64,000 bases of DNA from Lonicera japonica (lineage: Eukaryota; Streptophyta; Magnoliopsida; Dipsacales; Caprifoliaceae): the NCBI GenBank assembly GCA_021464415.1, contig CM038471.1:36677234-36741233 (forward strand), read 5' to 3'. A program made the translations under genes and the position numbers. Position 1 is the stretch's first letter. Each line of letters begins with the position of its first letter. Below, piece by piece: positions 49,401 to 62,346 of the stretch. The notes under the pieces were generated by a model. The model was not told where the DNA came from, did no database searches, and saw only the letters and a program-made list of their open reading frames with translations.

Positions 49401-52400
49401 CTTCAAACCGGATCTCATGAAACGATTAGTTTCACTGACAGCTTAAGTATTTATTAGCAAGGACTAGGAGAGAAAAAAAAAATATAGTAATGGCAACATT
49501 CAGAAAGATATTTATTACCTTCAACTTCAGAGACTGACACAAGTTTTCCGTAAGTATGAAGCAGCTGCCTCAGTGTTTTGGAATGGCACCTTTCAATACA
49601 TCGAACCCAGATCTCATCAAGTGCATTTGGGTCTACACATCTCGATGTCAAATTTCCAACTGTAAAATCATCATGTGACACTGACAATGCACCACTACCA
49701 TTCATAAATCGGCTTTGAGTTGGCTTCGAATTGAAACTGACACCATCCTTAAGTGAGAATGGACCCTCCTGACTCTTTGAATTTTTGTGAGCGGCTACAG
49801 GCAAGGATGTTGGAGAAGTTGACTTTCGAGGTACATAGTGAGAATCAGGCCTCTGCTTCTGTGAAATTACTTCTCTATAAGTACTTGTTGGGTCCTCCTC
49901 AGTTGTCCTCGAGCTCTGTCTTCTAGTGCTTCCTGAGTGAGTGGGGTCTGGTGAAGGGACCGAGCCTAGCTGTAATAGGGTTGCTGTGAACCAAGTTGAA
50001 CGTTCGCTTGAAACCCTAAGATGTTTTTCAGACTCTGATAGAAGCTTTAAAGCGTGCTTTAATCTCTCCACCTCAGCTTCAGTCACTGACAGTGAATCGT
50101 GAAGATAAGAATTTAGCATATAAAAATGTTATGCAATTAATGTCATAGATCGTTCAAATTGGAACCATCAAAGGGTTATGTACCATTGACTGGAGAAGAA
50201 ACTTCAATTGAAATTTTCTTGTACATTTTTAAAGAAAGTTTATATTGCAAAACTTGTAAGAAAACAATGAGTAGATCTTAAACAAGGAGAAACATTGGAT
50301 GTATATAAAAGTAAATTATGCACAGCAATATTCTCGTTTGATAATTTTAATTTTGACCTCATGTGGTTATAGTGCAAAACCTGTATGGAATCATAACAAC
50401 CGATAGCCACCCATAAGGCCCTAAGCCCGTAACATGTAAAAGAAGTAGCAAAAAGTATATGTATGCATGTACGTACAAGTATTAGGTTATAAATAATATA
50501 TTTGCAGAACTATATAGATAATTGATTCTGGTGATTATTCTCCTCTCACACTCATTCCTATAAAATCTTATATTATTCTCGCTTCGGTCAAAATAAAACC
50601 TTTTAGCCTCTTAACAATTATACTCTCCTTACTAGAAAAAAGATATTCAACATTCAAAATTGGTTAGTCACAAGTGCATCAAATAAACTTGTTCAAAATG
50701 AGGAAGAATAATGAACTTCTTCAAAATGAGGACATATCAAACAGCTGTCAAACACGTCATCAATAGCATCCACAAGATTTCAGCATCTGATATGCTTCCA
50801 ACATGGAAATGTTTCCTTATTTGGGCTTCCTAGCTATTAAACAACCTTTCTAGAGAATATGTTATCTAAACTAGTACAACTAGTTATCTATCTTTTTTAT
50901 TTTTTTGATCGGAAACAAATTACCTATATTAATAGAATGAAAATAGAAATACAAGCAGAGAAAGAGTTGAAAGTGAACGAGAAGTCCACAAACAACTAAC
51001 AAGAAAAATAGGACAAAGCAACAACTACCCTGGAGAAAACAAACAACCTAGGAATCACATAAACAATCCCAAAGCAAATAAAACAGAGAACTCCCATGAA
51101 AAACTGCTTTTACACAACCCCTGCATATATCAATCACCGAGAAAATCCCAAAGGCTCTATCTATTATGCCATAGCTGCTTCCCAATCTCAATAAATATCT
51201 GATATCGAAAGAATACCAAATTTCTTAGAGGAGAAAGCCCACAAGGAAGCTAACGACTTCACTCTTTGCCACACCTTTTCCTCATTTTCCTCGTTATCCT
51301 CAAATGTCCTAGCATTTTTTTCTTTCCAAACGCACCACAGCACCGCCATGCATGTGCACCTCCATAACACTTTCGATTTCTTGTTATCTATCTGTATTTA
51401 TTTACATATATCTAAATCTTGTACGCATGTAGTTTCTAAGATATACATAGTGCCATACCCTGCTTTGTTACAGGCGACAACTATGCGTGTTTTTTGAGGA
51501 TTTGCATTTTCAATCTATAAAGTGACTGGAGAGCTGCTCTCCAATTTTATTTTATTATTGTATTGGTGTATTTTGAATCTTAAATGATACTTTAAAAAGC
51601 TTTTTCTTTGACCTAAAGTTCCTTAATTGACCTTTTGCCATTTTCCTTTTGTAGGTGGTAAAATTTGAACGGCCGCCAATTAATGAGAAAACGTTATCAA
51701 CTCAAAATCTATGTGAACACTTTTATGCAAGATGCCAACCTGAGTTGATTAGTTGAGTCTTCGTCCCCTAAGTTGACCCGAGTTTGATCCCTCAAAACAT
51801 TGTTGAAATTGAGCTTTGGCTAAACTTAAATAATGATTTCAATTGGACTAGCACATTGGTTTTCCTGAATAATGATAACTCAATTATAATACTTTTCCCT
51901 TCCATATTTGATCAAACTCCTTGTTTCCATTTTGAGATAAATAACTCTCTTCATAAGCCATTGCCATACACATGAATATCAATCTTTTTCGAGCAGTTGC
52001 ATGGAAGGAAGATCAATACTATTTGTTTCTACCACACATCTATCTACAACGAGAGCGGGTATTCAACCCAATGTGATACCTAGTAGGCTGACCAACTCGG
52101 AAGCACAAATGCTCCATAGGAGATGAAAACCCCGTGTCCAAAACTCCTCAAAACACTTACATGGGTGGAGATGACTTGAATACATGCTCAACATGCCACT
52201 TGGCATGTTGGACGGTTTTTGCATTTAATTATGTAGGTCACAGTTTGAGACACAGCGAGTAACACCCGGACAAAGCAGGGGCAAAACTTAATATACTTTT
52301 GTGTCTTATGATCTTGTTTCCTACAAAAGCAAGAAGCTTGTATCCGAGTTACATTGCTAGTACTGGAGATAGGGAATGAGTAGTAGCGGAACACAGCCTA

Positions 52401-55400
52401 ACGAAGTTTTTCGTTCTTTTTGTATTTTGGTCATTTGTTTCGATTTTAGCATTGATGTGATCTTTGTTAGTTTGGCTCTTGAATTTCTGGTTGACATACT
52501 CCTATAAAATATTTGTCCATATTAGCCCTGTAAAACAGTTTACTACTAGTGTACTAAGAGTCCCAGCCTAGGGCAGCCAAGGCGGTGGCCTGTAGATTCG
52601 CCCAGCTACGCGAGGCGGCAAGGTTTCGATTGGGCAGGACTGGTGTGTTTCTCACTCCATTTTGTTTTAAAATTTAATTATTATTTTTTTATGGTTAAAT
52701 TATGAGAAATCTTCAATCAACATACTCTAATATCTTTTTTTTGGAATAAAGTTCAATTTTTTGTGGCAATGTATTTTTAAAAATAAAAATAATTTTCATC
52801 TTGGCTAGGCTCCCTCTTCAGCTTTAGCGCTTCTTAGAACATTGCCTACTAGTTTTGAAGTTCATATTAGATGAAATGACATATATATATACAACAAAAA
52901 AATGTATATGTTCCAACCGTGTCATATTCCAATATCTTAAAATTCCCCGCGTCGGTTACAACTTACAAGACCCATACTGATGATTGTGCTCATGGCATAG
53001 ATGATTGGATCCACTGAACACTTAAATATCATTTTCATCTTCAAGTCTACCTTCCTATCAGTTGATGAAGGCCTATACAAACCCTGGCCGCTACTCTCTT
53101 AATTTGAGTCTAATATCAACCATCAAGCATTTCATTTCAAATTAACAGCAAAACACAAAACCAAACCTAGAATAATTATGTTTCGGCAATTTTCTGTCAC
53201 ATCCCCCACCCCAATACACACAATTATGGATAAATTCTAATCTGCGTGATCAAGAAAGGTTAGCTTATATTTGGAAAATTTGATATCCCGTCAAATCATC
53301 AATATCGAATTCCTAACTTTTATTCAGCATATTTGAAACAGGTCCTACATGTGCTTTTTATGGCTTTTAAATGAGGTTTCTATATTTTCTTGACATCCCA
53401 TAAGTGGCATTATGTCCATCTAAACTAGACCGCATCCAATGCAAAAACGACTTGGAGATGAAACTGTGGATTGAACTCAGCGAGAATATCAATAATCACT
53501 GGATGTCCAGGTGGCAGGCGCACCCTCCACATTACAAATTTAGTCTTTGTGCTGGAAACAATATAATTATTGAAGAACTTTACAAGAGTGAAGTGAGTGG
53601 TACTTACAACTTCTCCCACCTAAGAATGTATCATTGCATCTAGTATCAACGGAGTGGTAAGTGCCAGCAATGAAATCCATAATGAGGGAAGCCAACTGCG
53701 ACATCAAGACCATTGGATCAACTCCTGAGTCCATCAACTCTCTCGCTCTTTTAACTGTTTCCGCGGTGTCAGATGACATTGCTAGCTCCAAAAGTTCCAA
53801 TAGTTTCTCATCCGAAACCACTCCAACCTACACAAAATGACAGTAAATTATATACAAAGATTTGAACCATTCAACCTATTAAAGGGTTAATAAAGGATCA
53901 GAGCACTTAATATATGCAATCTGATACTTTCCTGTTTCAGAACAGGAAAAAGTATACAACACGAAAAAAGAAAAAGAACAAAAAGTATTCAAGATTATAA
54001 TAACTCGAGATATAAACAAAAATGAAATCAAAAAAACTAAGGCATGAGGAAGATCACACATTATGAATTTCAATTAGGAAATAAATGTAACCACAGAAAG
54101 AATGTAAGGAACTCAAATATGAGACTGTGAAGGAAGCAGGTAGTACAAACTCACAAGTTCATTCACTAGAGAAGTAGTTATTCTTTTGCCCAACAAACTC
54201 AATTGATCTAACATAGTTTCCGCATCTCGAAGTGAACCATCTGCATTCAGAGCAATCAAATCTAGTGCATCTGATTCAACATCTAAGTTCTCATCAGTGG
54301 CGATCTTCCTCAACCTGGTCACAATGTCATCATCTTTGATTTTGTTGAAGAGATACTTCTGGCACCGGGATAACATGGTACGAGGTACATTTTCAAGATC
54401 TGTTGTTATGAATATGAAGACGACGCGAGGAGGTGGTTCCTCGAGAAATTTAAGGAATGTAAGCCAGGTCTTGGAAGGCAGCAAGTGACACTCATCAATA
54501 ACAAAAACCTTATACCGAGAGAAAGCCGATGACGAACCCTCCAACATGTTTTTCAAGAGATACTTAACTTTATCGATCCCCTTCTTGTTGGAGCCATCAA
54601 CTTCGCAAAGATCCCTGCTTTTGCCAGAGATGAAATCGGCACATTCCCTGCAAACCCCACAAGGCTTACTTTCTTCAGTGGCTAGGCAATTCAAAGCAGC
54701 CGCAAATATCCTTGCAGTTGACGTTTTCCCCGTCCCACGGGGACCCTGGAAAAGATAAATTGGAGCAATCCTTCCCCTTGGAATAGCATTCATAAGGGAC
54801 TGAACAACAATATTCTGCCCAATCAATTCCTCAAAAAACATTGGCCTATACTTTTGCGTCAGGCTCCTAATATTCCTCAGCATACTTTCCCCAACTCCAC
54901 TTAGAGCCACTAATTCCAACCCCTCTTGACTCCTACAGCTTGAAGACCACCTCCTTCCATCCAACCGACTCAAGGCCTCCAAATCAAGCTCCCCAAAATT
55001 TGTAGAGAGCTCATCATCACTATCCCTAGTTCCTATAGATGATCCACCTCTGCCATCGGCACTACTTGTTAGCAATGGCATTAGCCCTTGAGCAGTTCTT
55101 GAAGCATATCTCCTCTTGTTGGGAGTCAATGATGACCCACTATGTCGCCTATGATACATAGTTCGGCTTCCACACAAAATACTGCTACCTTTCCTCCTCA
55201 GTGTATCCGAAAGTGACGGCGAATAACCACTCCTATACATTCCTCTATGCTTTGGCGTCGACCTCTTCGACCAATAACAAGGAATCCCACATCCCTGCCC
55301 ACTTGGCAAATCTAACTGATCTTCCCCATCACAATCACCATCATTAAAAGACTCTGTAGTGCCATCCCAAGATCCAACAGTACTCGGATTTCTAACACCG

Positions 55401-56286
55401 TATCTGTTAAAAGAACTTGTGGACAACGCTGGCGTACTGTATGAATAAGAAGAGTCTTCTTTTCTACTATTTCTATTATTTCTCAACAATTTAGACGATC
55501 TAAGCCTAGACAACAGCGGTGATGCTGCTGAAACATGCTGTAAATCTTCCGAATTAAGATAATCCCCAGTATCATCTGATTGATCAACTAAACTAACCGA
55601 GTCATCCTGGCCTAAACCCGAAGGTAAACCGTCCAAAGCTCGCTTCGTACTCCTACTGAGCACAACCTGTTGCTGTAATTGCTGCAAATGGTGCTTCAAA
55701 ACAGCAGCAGATTGTGCATTCCTCTTAGATTTCTTCTTCGTTGTTCGCCTAATTGATGGTGCAAAATTCGTTTCTTTACATTTAAAGATCATAGACGCGT
55801 ACCTATCAGCAGCAGTGGCATCACCATTGTTCCTCGCATCACTCAAGCTGTCATCAACACTCTCCTCTAAAACCGAAGAAGATCCTCCATTAACACTACC
55901 ACCACCACCACACCTCCTTTTTGTTGCAAAGTCCCCACACTTCTCTCACTCTCAGACTTCTGTGTACTCCTCCAATTATACAAAAACACTCTCTTTTCCT
56001 TCGCATTTTCCTTCCCATTGCTATTGTTCTCCGCTTTCGAAGTAATTTTAGCAGAACTTTCCTCCAAAACCTGATCTCCACCACTCTCATTCCTCCGGTG
56101 GTGATAGTAATGATTCGAAGCCGAACCATTAGCCGCTAAAGATCTAGAAGAGCTTAGAGGAGACCGCCAAGAGGAAGTGGTACCAGGATCTCGCAAAACC
56201 CTAGACGCCTTCCGGATTTGAGTCAGCTCCTTCTTCAAATGCAGATTACTCGGATCAACACCACCGCCATGGTGCATTTCCGACAT
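46462..56286 (-). CDS. STI: STICHEL-like protein (DNA pol III gamma/tau-like AAA domain), one frameshift
   Basis: Six exons on the minus strand: 56286-54155, 53827-53608, 50085-49519, 48240-48026, 47493-47078, 46579-46462, all with GT-AG introns and matching phases. With one missing base near 55911 restored in count, the protein is about 1222 residues; Arabidopsis STI is close to 1218. It starts MSEMHHGGG, HLKKELTQIRKASRVLRDPG. The AAA module shows Walker A GPRGTGKT (about 514-521), a Cys-rich zinc segment (CGVCREC, about 550), Walker B VFVIDECH (about 595) and SRCQKYLF. Downstream are SDEKLLELLELAMSSDTAET (exon 2) and ERSTWFTATLLQLGS (exon 3). The C-terminus is GYESGSGAGGCSGLFCWNN (exon 6). 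In Arabidopsis STI controls trichome branch number; its biochemical role is unclear. As read, translation would stop after 139 residues. Confidence 0.93.
46686..46712. repeat. (TA)n(TG)n microsatellite in STICHEL intron 5
   Basis: TATATATA followed by about nine TG units. Intron 5 also contains 46860-47045, related to the foldback at 18435-18712. Confidence 0.8.
47609..47806. mobile_element. Stowaway-like MITE in intron 4
   Basis: The ends are TACTCTGTCCCAAATTAAGAG and, inverted, TACTCTCCCTCCATCCC with AATTAAGAG. They show the CTCCCTCCGTCCC-type terminal repeats and TA target site of Stowaway elements. Confidence 0.75.
48373..48783. mobile_element. Nested Stowaway-like MITEs in intron 3
   Basis: The outer element has TACTCCCTTCATCC on the left and GGGAGGGAGTA on the right. 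A second copy (about 48500-48704) sits inside, with GTCCCAAATTCAGAGTCC and GGACAGAGGGAG ends. One MITE inserted into another of the same type. Confidence 0.7.
49197..49352. mobile_element. Stowaway-like MITE, right end eroded
   Basis: The left end TACTCCCTCTGTCTCAAATT is inverted-repeated by GGGACTATCAAATT on the right. The terminal GAGGGAG is missing there. Lies in STICHEL intron 3. Confidence 0.6.
50894..51382 (-). mobile_element. 5'-truncated LINE in STICHEL intron 2
   Basis: The minus strand encodes the tail of a plant L1-type ORF2 (zf-RVT region: MAVLWCVWKEKNARTFED, 51370-51188). A short 3' UTR follows, ending TTTGTTTCCGATC and an A-rich tail. An 11-bp target duplication, GTTATCTATCT, flanks it (50883-50893, 51383-51393). 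Severe 5' truncation is usual for LINE copies. It lies in the same orientation as STICHEL. Confidence 0.85.
52551..52845. mobile_element. Small hAT-type element in STICHEL intron 2
   Basis: It is flanked by a perfect 8-bp duplication, CTACTAGT (52543-52550, 52846-52853). The right end read inverted (CAATGTTCTAAGAAGCGCTA) and the internal GGCGG/CGAGGCGG motifs resemble the element at 17492-18248, so both likely belong to one family. Confidence 0.7.
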
Positions 56287-56581
56287 TATAACAAATAAAA
56301 TTAATTTCTCACCTCCTGCAAACCTTGTACCTAAAAATTCACAAATCACACACTACAACAAAATTAACCAGAGTGCACACTGAATCCTCATTTACACCTC
56401 CAACATCACACATAAACATACATAAATACAAAAAAACATCCCTAATAAATATATAATAGGTATAGATATATAGATGTATATAGTAGTAAATTTGACTGAA
56501 TTGGAAAATGGAGAAGAGTACAAAGGTTACAGATCTAATTTCCTTTTTTCTTGAATGCTTAAATTATATCATTTAATAGTG

Positions 56582-56630
<49 letters not shown>

Positions 56631-56830
56631 AAAGGGGCTGAAATGAAGCGTGTAGAGTTAGGGTTTTGATTTGTGATCAAAGAAATTCGTGAGAATCGAA
56701 GTGAAGACGGAGATTGAAAAAAAAATGAAACAAAACACTACTACTTATCACACTCTTCAGTCTTCCCCTCCAAACCCGCCTAAAAGAGGAGAGAGAGAGA
56801 GAGAGTCACGCTCCAAAGATTCTCTTGTTA
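56287..56830 (-). promoter_or_regulatory. 5' leader and promoter region of STICHEL, with microsatellite
   Basis: A (TA)n(GA)n microsatellite lies at 56586-56631 and another (GA)n at 56790-56803. GA/CT-rich tracts upstream of plant start codons are common in promoters and leaders. TTTGCAG at about 56316 on the minus strand could be the acceptor of a 5' UTR intron, but this is not provable here. Confidence 0.45.
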
Positions 56831-59800
56831 TTTGTTGGCACTTGTCTCGGATTAAATAATAATAATTTACTTCTACTTTTGTCTATGTGTTTTTATGTTT
56901 TAATACTCGCTCTTGATATTTGCAAGGATAGGAAAAAAAACAAAATATATATATATTTAGGGGGAAATATTTTTTTCAAAAAAATTGGGATTCTTTCTTT
57001 GTTTGCACAGTACTTTAATTCATAAATCGAATTGTTATTACAAAATAGATTTTGGATTTTAAAATGTATAAGAATAAAGATAAAGATTGAGTGATTGAAA
57101 TTATAGGATATTTCTTTTAAAATTAAATATTGTCTTTCAGTATGGAATATGACAAGATGACGCTTACATATTTTTATAATACTCGCATTGTGATACTTTT
57201 ATTTGGCATATCATTGACGATATTAGATCCATGTCAAGTTGTTTTGATGATGTAAGTGGTTTATAATATACTCGTAGAGAAGGCGATGGTGATGCCCATA
57301 CACTTGCTGGACATACTTTAAACGTTTCAAGTTGTGATGTTGAAGTGCCAAGATTTTTGTTGCCTCCCTTCAAGAAGACTTTGCTTCTTAATGATAGTGT
57401 GTTTCAAGTTTTCTCCTCAAAAAGAAATATTTTTATCAATTTCGTCGTTGTTGTATCAGTTTTTTCATGTACCAATATTGACGACTAAGATATATGAGAT
57501 ATTGAGTCTTTTTTGTTTTTTTGTAAACAACCAATCAACTGAAAAAAACGACTAAATAACATTAATCAAGTCAACAAATACAAGAACGTGCTTTTTTAAG
57601 TTTCGACATTTTAATTCTTGGAAAATCATTTGCTTGAATCAAAAGATGTTCAAGATCTCTTATTCTATCTTTTATGAACTCAGCACCATATATTCAAATT
57701 GAAATTCTAATTTTTTAACTTTTCATTTTCAAAAAAAAAAAATCCCTTAACCACATAAATCATTTTGAATTAAGATTCTTCCTCGCAATTTCCCATTAAT
57801 ATTAAATACAAACGTCAAGGAGGTACATATAGCCTTAAACACGAAGTATAAAAGCTTTATCCCAATCCATGTTAATAACAAAGTAAATAACATTTAAAAA
57901 GGGAAAAAAAATCTGTTTTTCATTGAATATAGAACATAACTTTTTTCAATTTATATCATGTTTTTGTATTAATATAATCGAGGTAGAATTAATATGATCG
58001 TAACACATTCATAGCATAGGTATAATTAATATTTATTCCTAAACTTAATCATGTCGAACACTAAATCCAATGATTTTATTTTATTCTAAATTCTTGTCAT
58101 AAGCTAAAAACATAAAGAGCATCTTTAATACGCTCGACAAATTTAATAATTTTATCTCAAAAGCCTTCTCCAATAACTTAATTGCAATTAAATTTTTTGT
58201 TAATCAACATCTAATCAAATTTAGAAACAAAATAAGTAAAATTAGTAATATGTTTTCAAGAATCAAACAATAGGCCCACCTATCACTCCGGTTGAAACTA
58301 TGTTAAAGACATCATTATCTTTCTGCTTTTTCTTTCTCTCTTCTTCCATGAATTCCATCATTAAACTTAGATGCCATTACTTTGACTAGATTGGCAAGCA
58401 ACTTAATTTGATGCGTATAAATTGGCTCAATTTATTTAAATTATTTAAAAATAAAGCGTTAACCAAAATTTTTCAATATATGAAAATGAACATCAGATTT
58501 TTATAATACCTACTTCTTATTTAAATTTCTTATTGAAATTTGTGAAAAATGATTTACTTATTATAAATATTGTTTTTACTAAATTTATATATAAAAAAAA
58601 ACTCATTTGTTTTGTTTTCAAAATGAATTCTTATATTTGAATTTCACACTTATCATCATTAATTATAGGACATTTCAATAGAAACTAAGCATTTTGACTT
58701 TGATGGTGCAAGCAAAGGAAAGGAAAGGAAAATGAAAAGTAAAGAAATCCAAGTTTAAAGTTTAGTTTTGGTCATGACTTGTCATTCTAATAATAAGTTC
58801 TTTACCATGATGGTGGGAAGTGGAAAGTAAAAAATTTTGAGTTGTCATCTTTTTGGGAAGTAACCTTTTTATCTTCTTGTAATCATACATGTGCATGGTG
58901 CGGATGATGATAGTTGAATTTCTAACATTCGTGAGACTACAATAATTACTTGTGTTAGGAGAAACAAACCCAAAATTAGATTCTAAATTTAATATTTGTA
59001 AGCTTGGTATAAGTTTAAATAATTTTTATCGATCAATAGCATCAATGTTAATGATCTCCTTCCTCACATCACTCACTCGTGTAGAAAGAGACAAATCAAT
59101 TTATAATAAATACAAGTGGAACGATTCAGATTCGACACCTTTTGAAACTTACGGTCTCATACTAAATTAGAAATTATCTTACTCAAAAATTTAAACTGTT
59201 AAGTAGTGGGTCAATAATATTTGTAGAGCAAATCCACGAAGAGTACTATGAATTGATCGCAATGGTTAAAATAAATTAATTTCTTCTTTCAAAAACCAAA
59301 ATAAAAAAAATTAGATTAAATTATTTTTTCAGTTAGTAGAGTTTTTTATTTGGACAAAGTTAGAGCCATATTTTACCATACCCTAATTTACCTCGGCATT
59401 AATAACAAGCAATTTTCTAGTGTTTTCTTTCCATTTACCTCGGCATTAGTTTTCTTGCTACAAGAAAAAAATAGGACCTACCGTAGGAGACAAAAGTTAC
59501 CTATTTGTTTTTTTTTATTTAGATTTAGATAAGCTATCTATTTGTTATTTAGCTGTAATTATATATTAATACTCCACTTTACAATCACGTATATACCCAT
59601 ATTATTTGCTTACATGCAAATAGAGAAATATTAATTAAATACACAAAATGATTCATAGAAGGAGTGTGTAGAAATCGGATCAAACTTAATGAATTGACTG
59701 AACTGGATCGAATAATAGATTTTATTTTTATTTTTTGGGTTTTACATATATAACGGTCCCGTCCGATCTTGTCTAATTTTTAGATGACTAAACTAGGCTG

Positions 59801-59880
59801 GTCTAATCTTTGGTCTTGTGAAAAAAAAAAGTCTATAAAACGAAACCGGATTAGACCAGTTATATATATATACTTATATC
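56831..59880. other. AT-rich intergenic, no gene
   Basis: No domain or element end was recognised. It includes many A/T runs and short open frames of biased composition. TTTTCTTGCTACAAGAAAA at 59449 is a short palindrome only. Confidence 0.55.
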
Positions 59881-60048
59881 TGTGAAAATGAACTATTGTG
59901 TTACTATTTTGTATATGTGTAAAAGTGAGTTATTGTGTTAAGCTAAAAAAAATAAGCTCATATGTGTGAAAATGAACTATTGTGTTACTATTTTGTATAT
60001 GTGTGAAAATAAATTATTGTGTTAAGTTAAAAAAAATAAGCTCATTGT
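59881..60048 (+). repeat. 84-bp tandem duplication
   Basis: A unit containing GTGAAAATGAACTATTGTG, then GTTATTGTGTTAAGCTA, is repeated with an 84-bp offset (59884 and 59968). Only a few substitutions separate the two copies. Confidence 0.8.
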
Positions 60049-61956
60049 AAAAGCTCATATCGATTAAACTGACGGAAACTTGATGCTTTAAATTGATTCA
60101 ATCTAATTCAATCTTGACTAATTTTTTGGTCTGGTCTAATCCAAAAAATAAAAGGACCGATATAATTAATCCGGTCCATATTATAAGTTAATAATCCGAT
60201 CAACTGAACCATAGACATCCTTGCATAAAAGGTTAACCCGCAAATATATTTAATATTATTTTAATTAAAGTAATCTAATTAGTTAGTGAAAGGTCCAATG
60301 TCACATCGATCAATATCAAGTAGTCTTATTACTGGGTCAATTTTTTGAAGAGCATTTATAAGCTTTCACTAGCAAATATATCTGAAGTATTGCAAAATTT
60401 TTAGTAATTAAAGAGCAATTTTCAACCACATTTTTCCATTACTAAATACATCTTTCAAATATTTTAACAATAAAAAAAATATCGATAAAATTGATCCGTA
60501 CCAAATTCAAAACTCTTAAAATTATAATTTATTTGTACTCAGTTTCCTTTCCCATTAAACACCACGAAGCTCAAGTATTGGAAGAAAAAAAGAAAGGCAA
60601 CATCTCTCCTATCTCACTCACGTCTCTCTCAATTATTCTCATCCGATCCATCTTAATCATATCTTAGCTAGATAATTAACAAGATAAATAATATAGCTGT
60701 CATCGATCTATCTCTCTCACTCACTAATCAAACAAAGAGTTTTATATAAATGGATAAAACATTGTCAAAAGAATATTTTTTTCGAAAATGCATTATTGTT
60801 TTTGAAAAGTTATATTATATATATTTAAAATTATATATTATTTTGAGAATATACATAATTGTTTTGGCAATAATACCACTCTTATATAATTTTATTATCT
60901 CTTAAATATAATCAAGTTATTTATTCTTTTAATTTTTGCAACATTCTAAATTAAGGGTTCGATTTATTTTTAAACAAAATCAATGATCTTGAGAATAGAG
61001 AATGTCTTTATTTTCTTGACATTAATTATGTTAAAACATATAATACTAAAGCTTTACTTCCTTGACATTAATTATATTAAAACAAATAATACTAACGACG
61101 AAGCAAAAACACTTTTAATAATAAGCTCTAACTCATATGGTGCCTTGTAATCCCCTTGACAATATGATTTCAAATTCAACTCAAGATAATTTGATTGATG
61201 ACAATTAATCTTATTACGTAGTGCTCAATACCATTTCTTATTAAAAAATATTTGTTTTAATCTTTGACAAGAGTTTTGAAAATATATAATAATTATAATA
61301 TAATTTATATTTTTAATTTAAGACAAAAAAATATATATAAATAAATAAAGATATGCCCACCAAATGCATGCCATGTCACATGGTCCACATGTTATAATAC
61401 CTGCCCAACATGTCATAACATGTGCTGAGGAGAAAAGACAAAATTTATACTCTAGTGTTAGAAAAATAATAATTTAATGGAAGTAGGGTACCTTACAAAA
61501 AAATTCAGGATTCATAGTTTGAAATATCACGAAATTTTTTAAAAAAGAACAGTAAAACTAACATTGTGCAAAAGTAACTTTTTCAAATAATCGTAATGCT
61601 AATTTTTATTAAAAATTGTTTTACAATAAATGAGTAAAAATCATTTTTAATTGTTAGGATATTGATAAGTATGTATTTTAAAAACTAGATGTTTTATAGA
61701 TACCCAAAGAAAAAATAATATTATTATGCGTAGTGGGTAAATTATTTGAGTGTTCTAATTAGTTAGCAATATGTATGTGCTTTTATAACTTATATAATGT
61801 CTGCCGTTAATAGTATCTATTAAAAAAATTAAGAAAAATTCATTTTCAAGCTAATGAAAGTAATTCTTTTTGCCTTTTTAATATTTTTCCCATTATAAAG
61901 GACCTAAAAGTTCAATACAATTAAATCTTAATAGTGAAAAACTTATACTCCAAAAC
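60049..61956. other. AT-rich intergenic, no gene
   Basis: Nothing recognised. Confidence 0.55.
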
Positions 61957-61973
61957 AAAAAAAAAAAAAAAAA

Positions 61974-62026
<53 letters not shown>

Positions 62027-62046
62027 GAAGAAGAAGAAGAAGAAGG
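61957..62046. repeat. Compound microsatellite (A)n(ATA)n(AGA)n
   Basis: A pure A-run turns into about eighteen AAT/ATA units and then AGA units. Confidence 0.9.
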
Positions 62047-62165
62047 AAAGAGGAAAAATGCTAGATATGATAAGAATTAGAATTAGTCGAATAAGGAGAT
62101 AAGATAAGATATGATAAAGGTTAAATAGGATGAGAGTCAGAATTATTCCAATAACTTTCAGTAGT

Positions 62166-62346
62166 GAGTAGGAATTTGTTGACCATCCTTTAAAGAAGGT
62201 CATGATGACCCTTACATTTGATCGGTAGATATAATAAAAAGTGTGTGACTTACTAAAATCGTTTTAATATTATTTTATTATATCTACCAATCAAATGCAA
62301 ATGTCACTATGACCCTCTTTAGAGGATGGTCAACAAATTCCTACTC
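62166..62346. mobile_element. Mutator-type MITE, 181 bp
   Basis: The ends GAGTAGGAATTTGTTGACC and its exact inverse form terminal inverted repeats, perfect for 23 bp and continuing imperfectly to about 75 bp. A perfect 9-bp target duplication, TTCAGTAGT, lies at 62157-62165 and 62347-62355. The 9-bp duplication points to the Mutator superfamily. Confidence 0.9.

Noticed and set aside
51710..51785. tRNA-like promoter boxes in STICHEL intron 2
   Set aside because: Box spacing and the 3' part do not fit a SINE or tRNA gene.
55815..55846. ATG at 55846 (MSDARNNG) as start of STICHEL
   Set aside because: Upstream sequence from 56286 encodes the conserved STICHEL N-terminus. This Met is internal and only looks like a start because of the frameshift.
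55896..56139. Open frames overlapping STICHEL exon 1 in other frames and on the other strand
   Set aside because: They are shadows of the conserved STICHEL reading frame.
59440..59470. Two abutting CACTA-like ends (TTTTCTTGCTACAAGAAAA)
   Set aside because: The CACTA/TAGTG core is absent, so it is more likely a chance palindrome.
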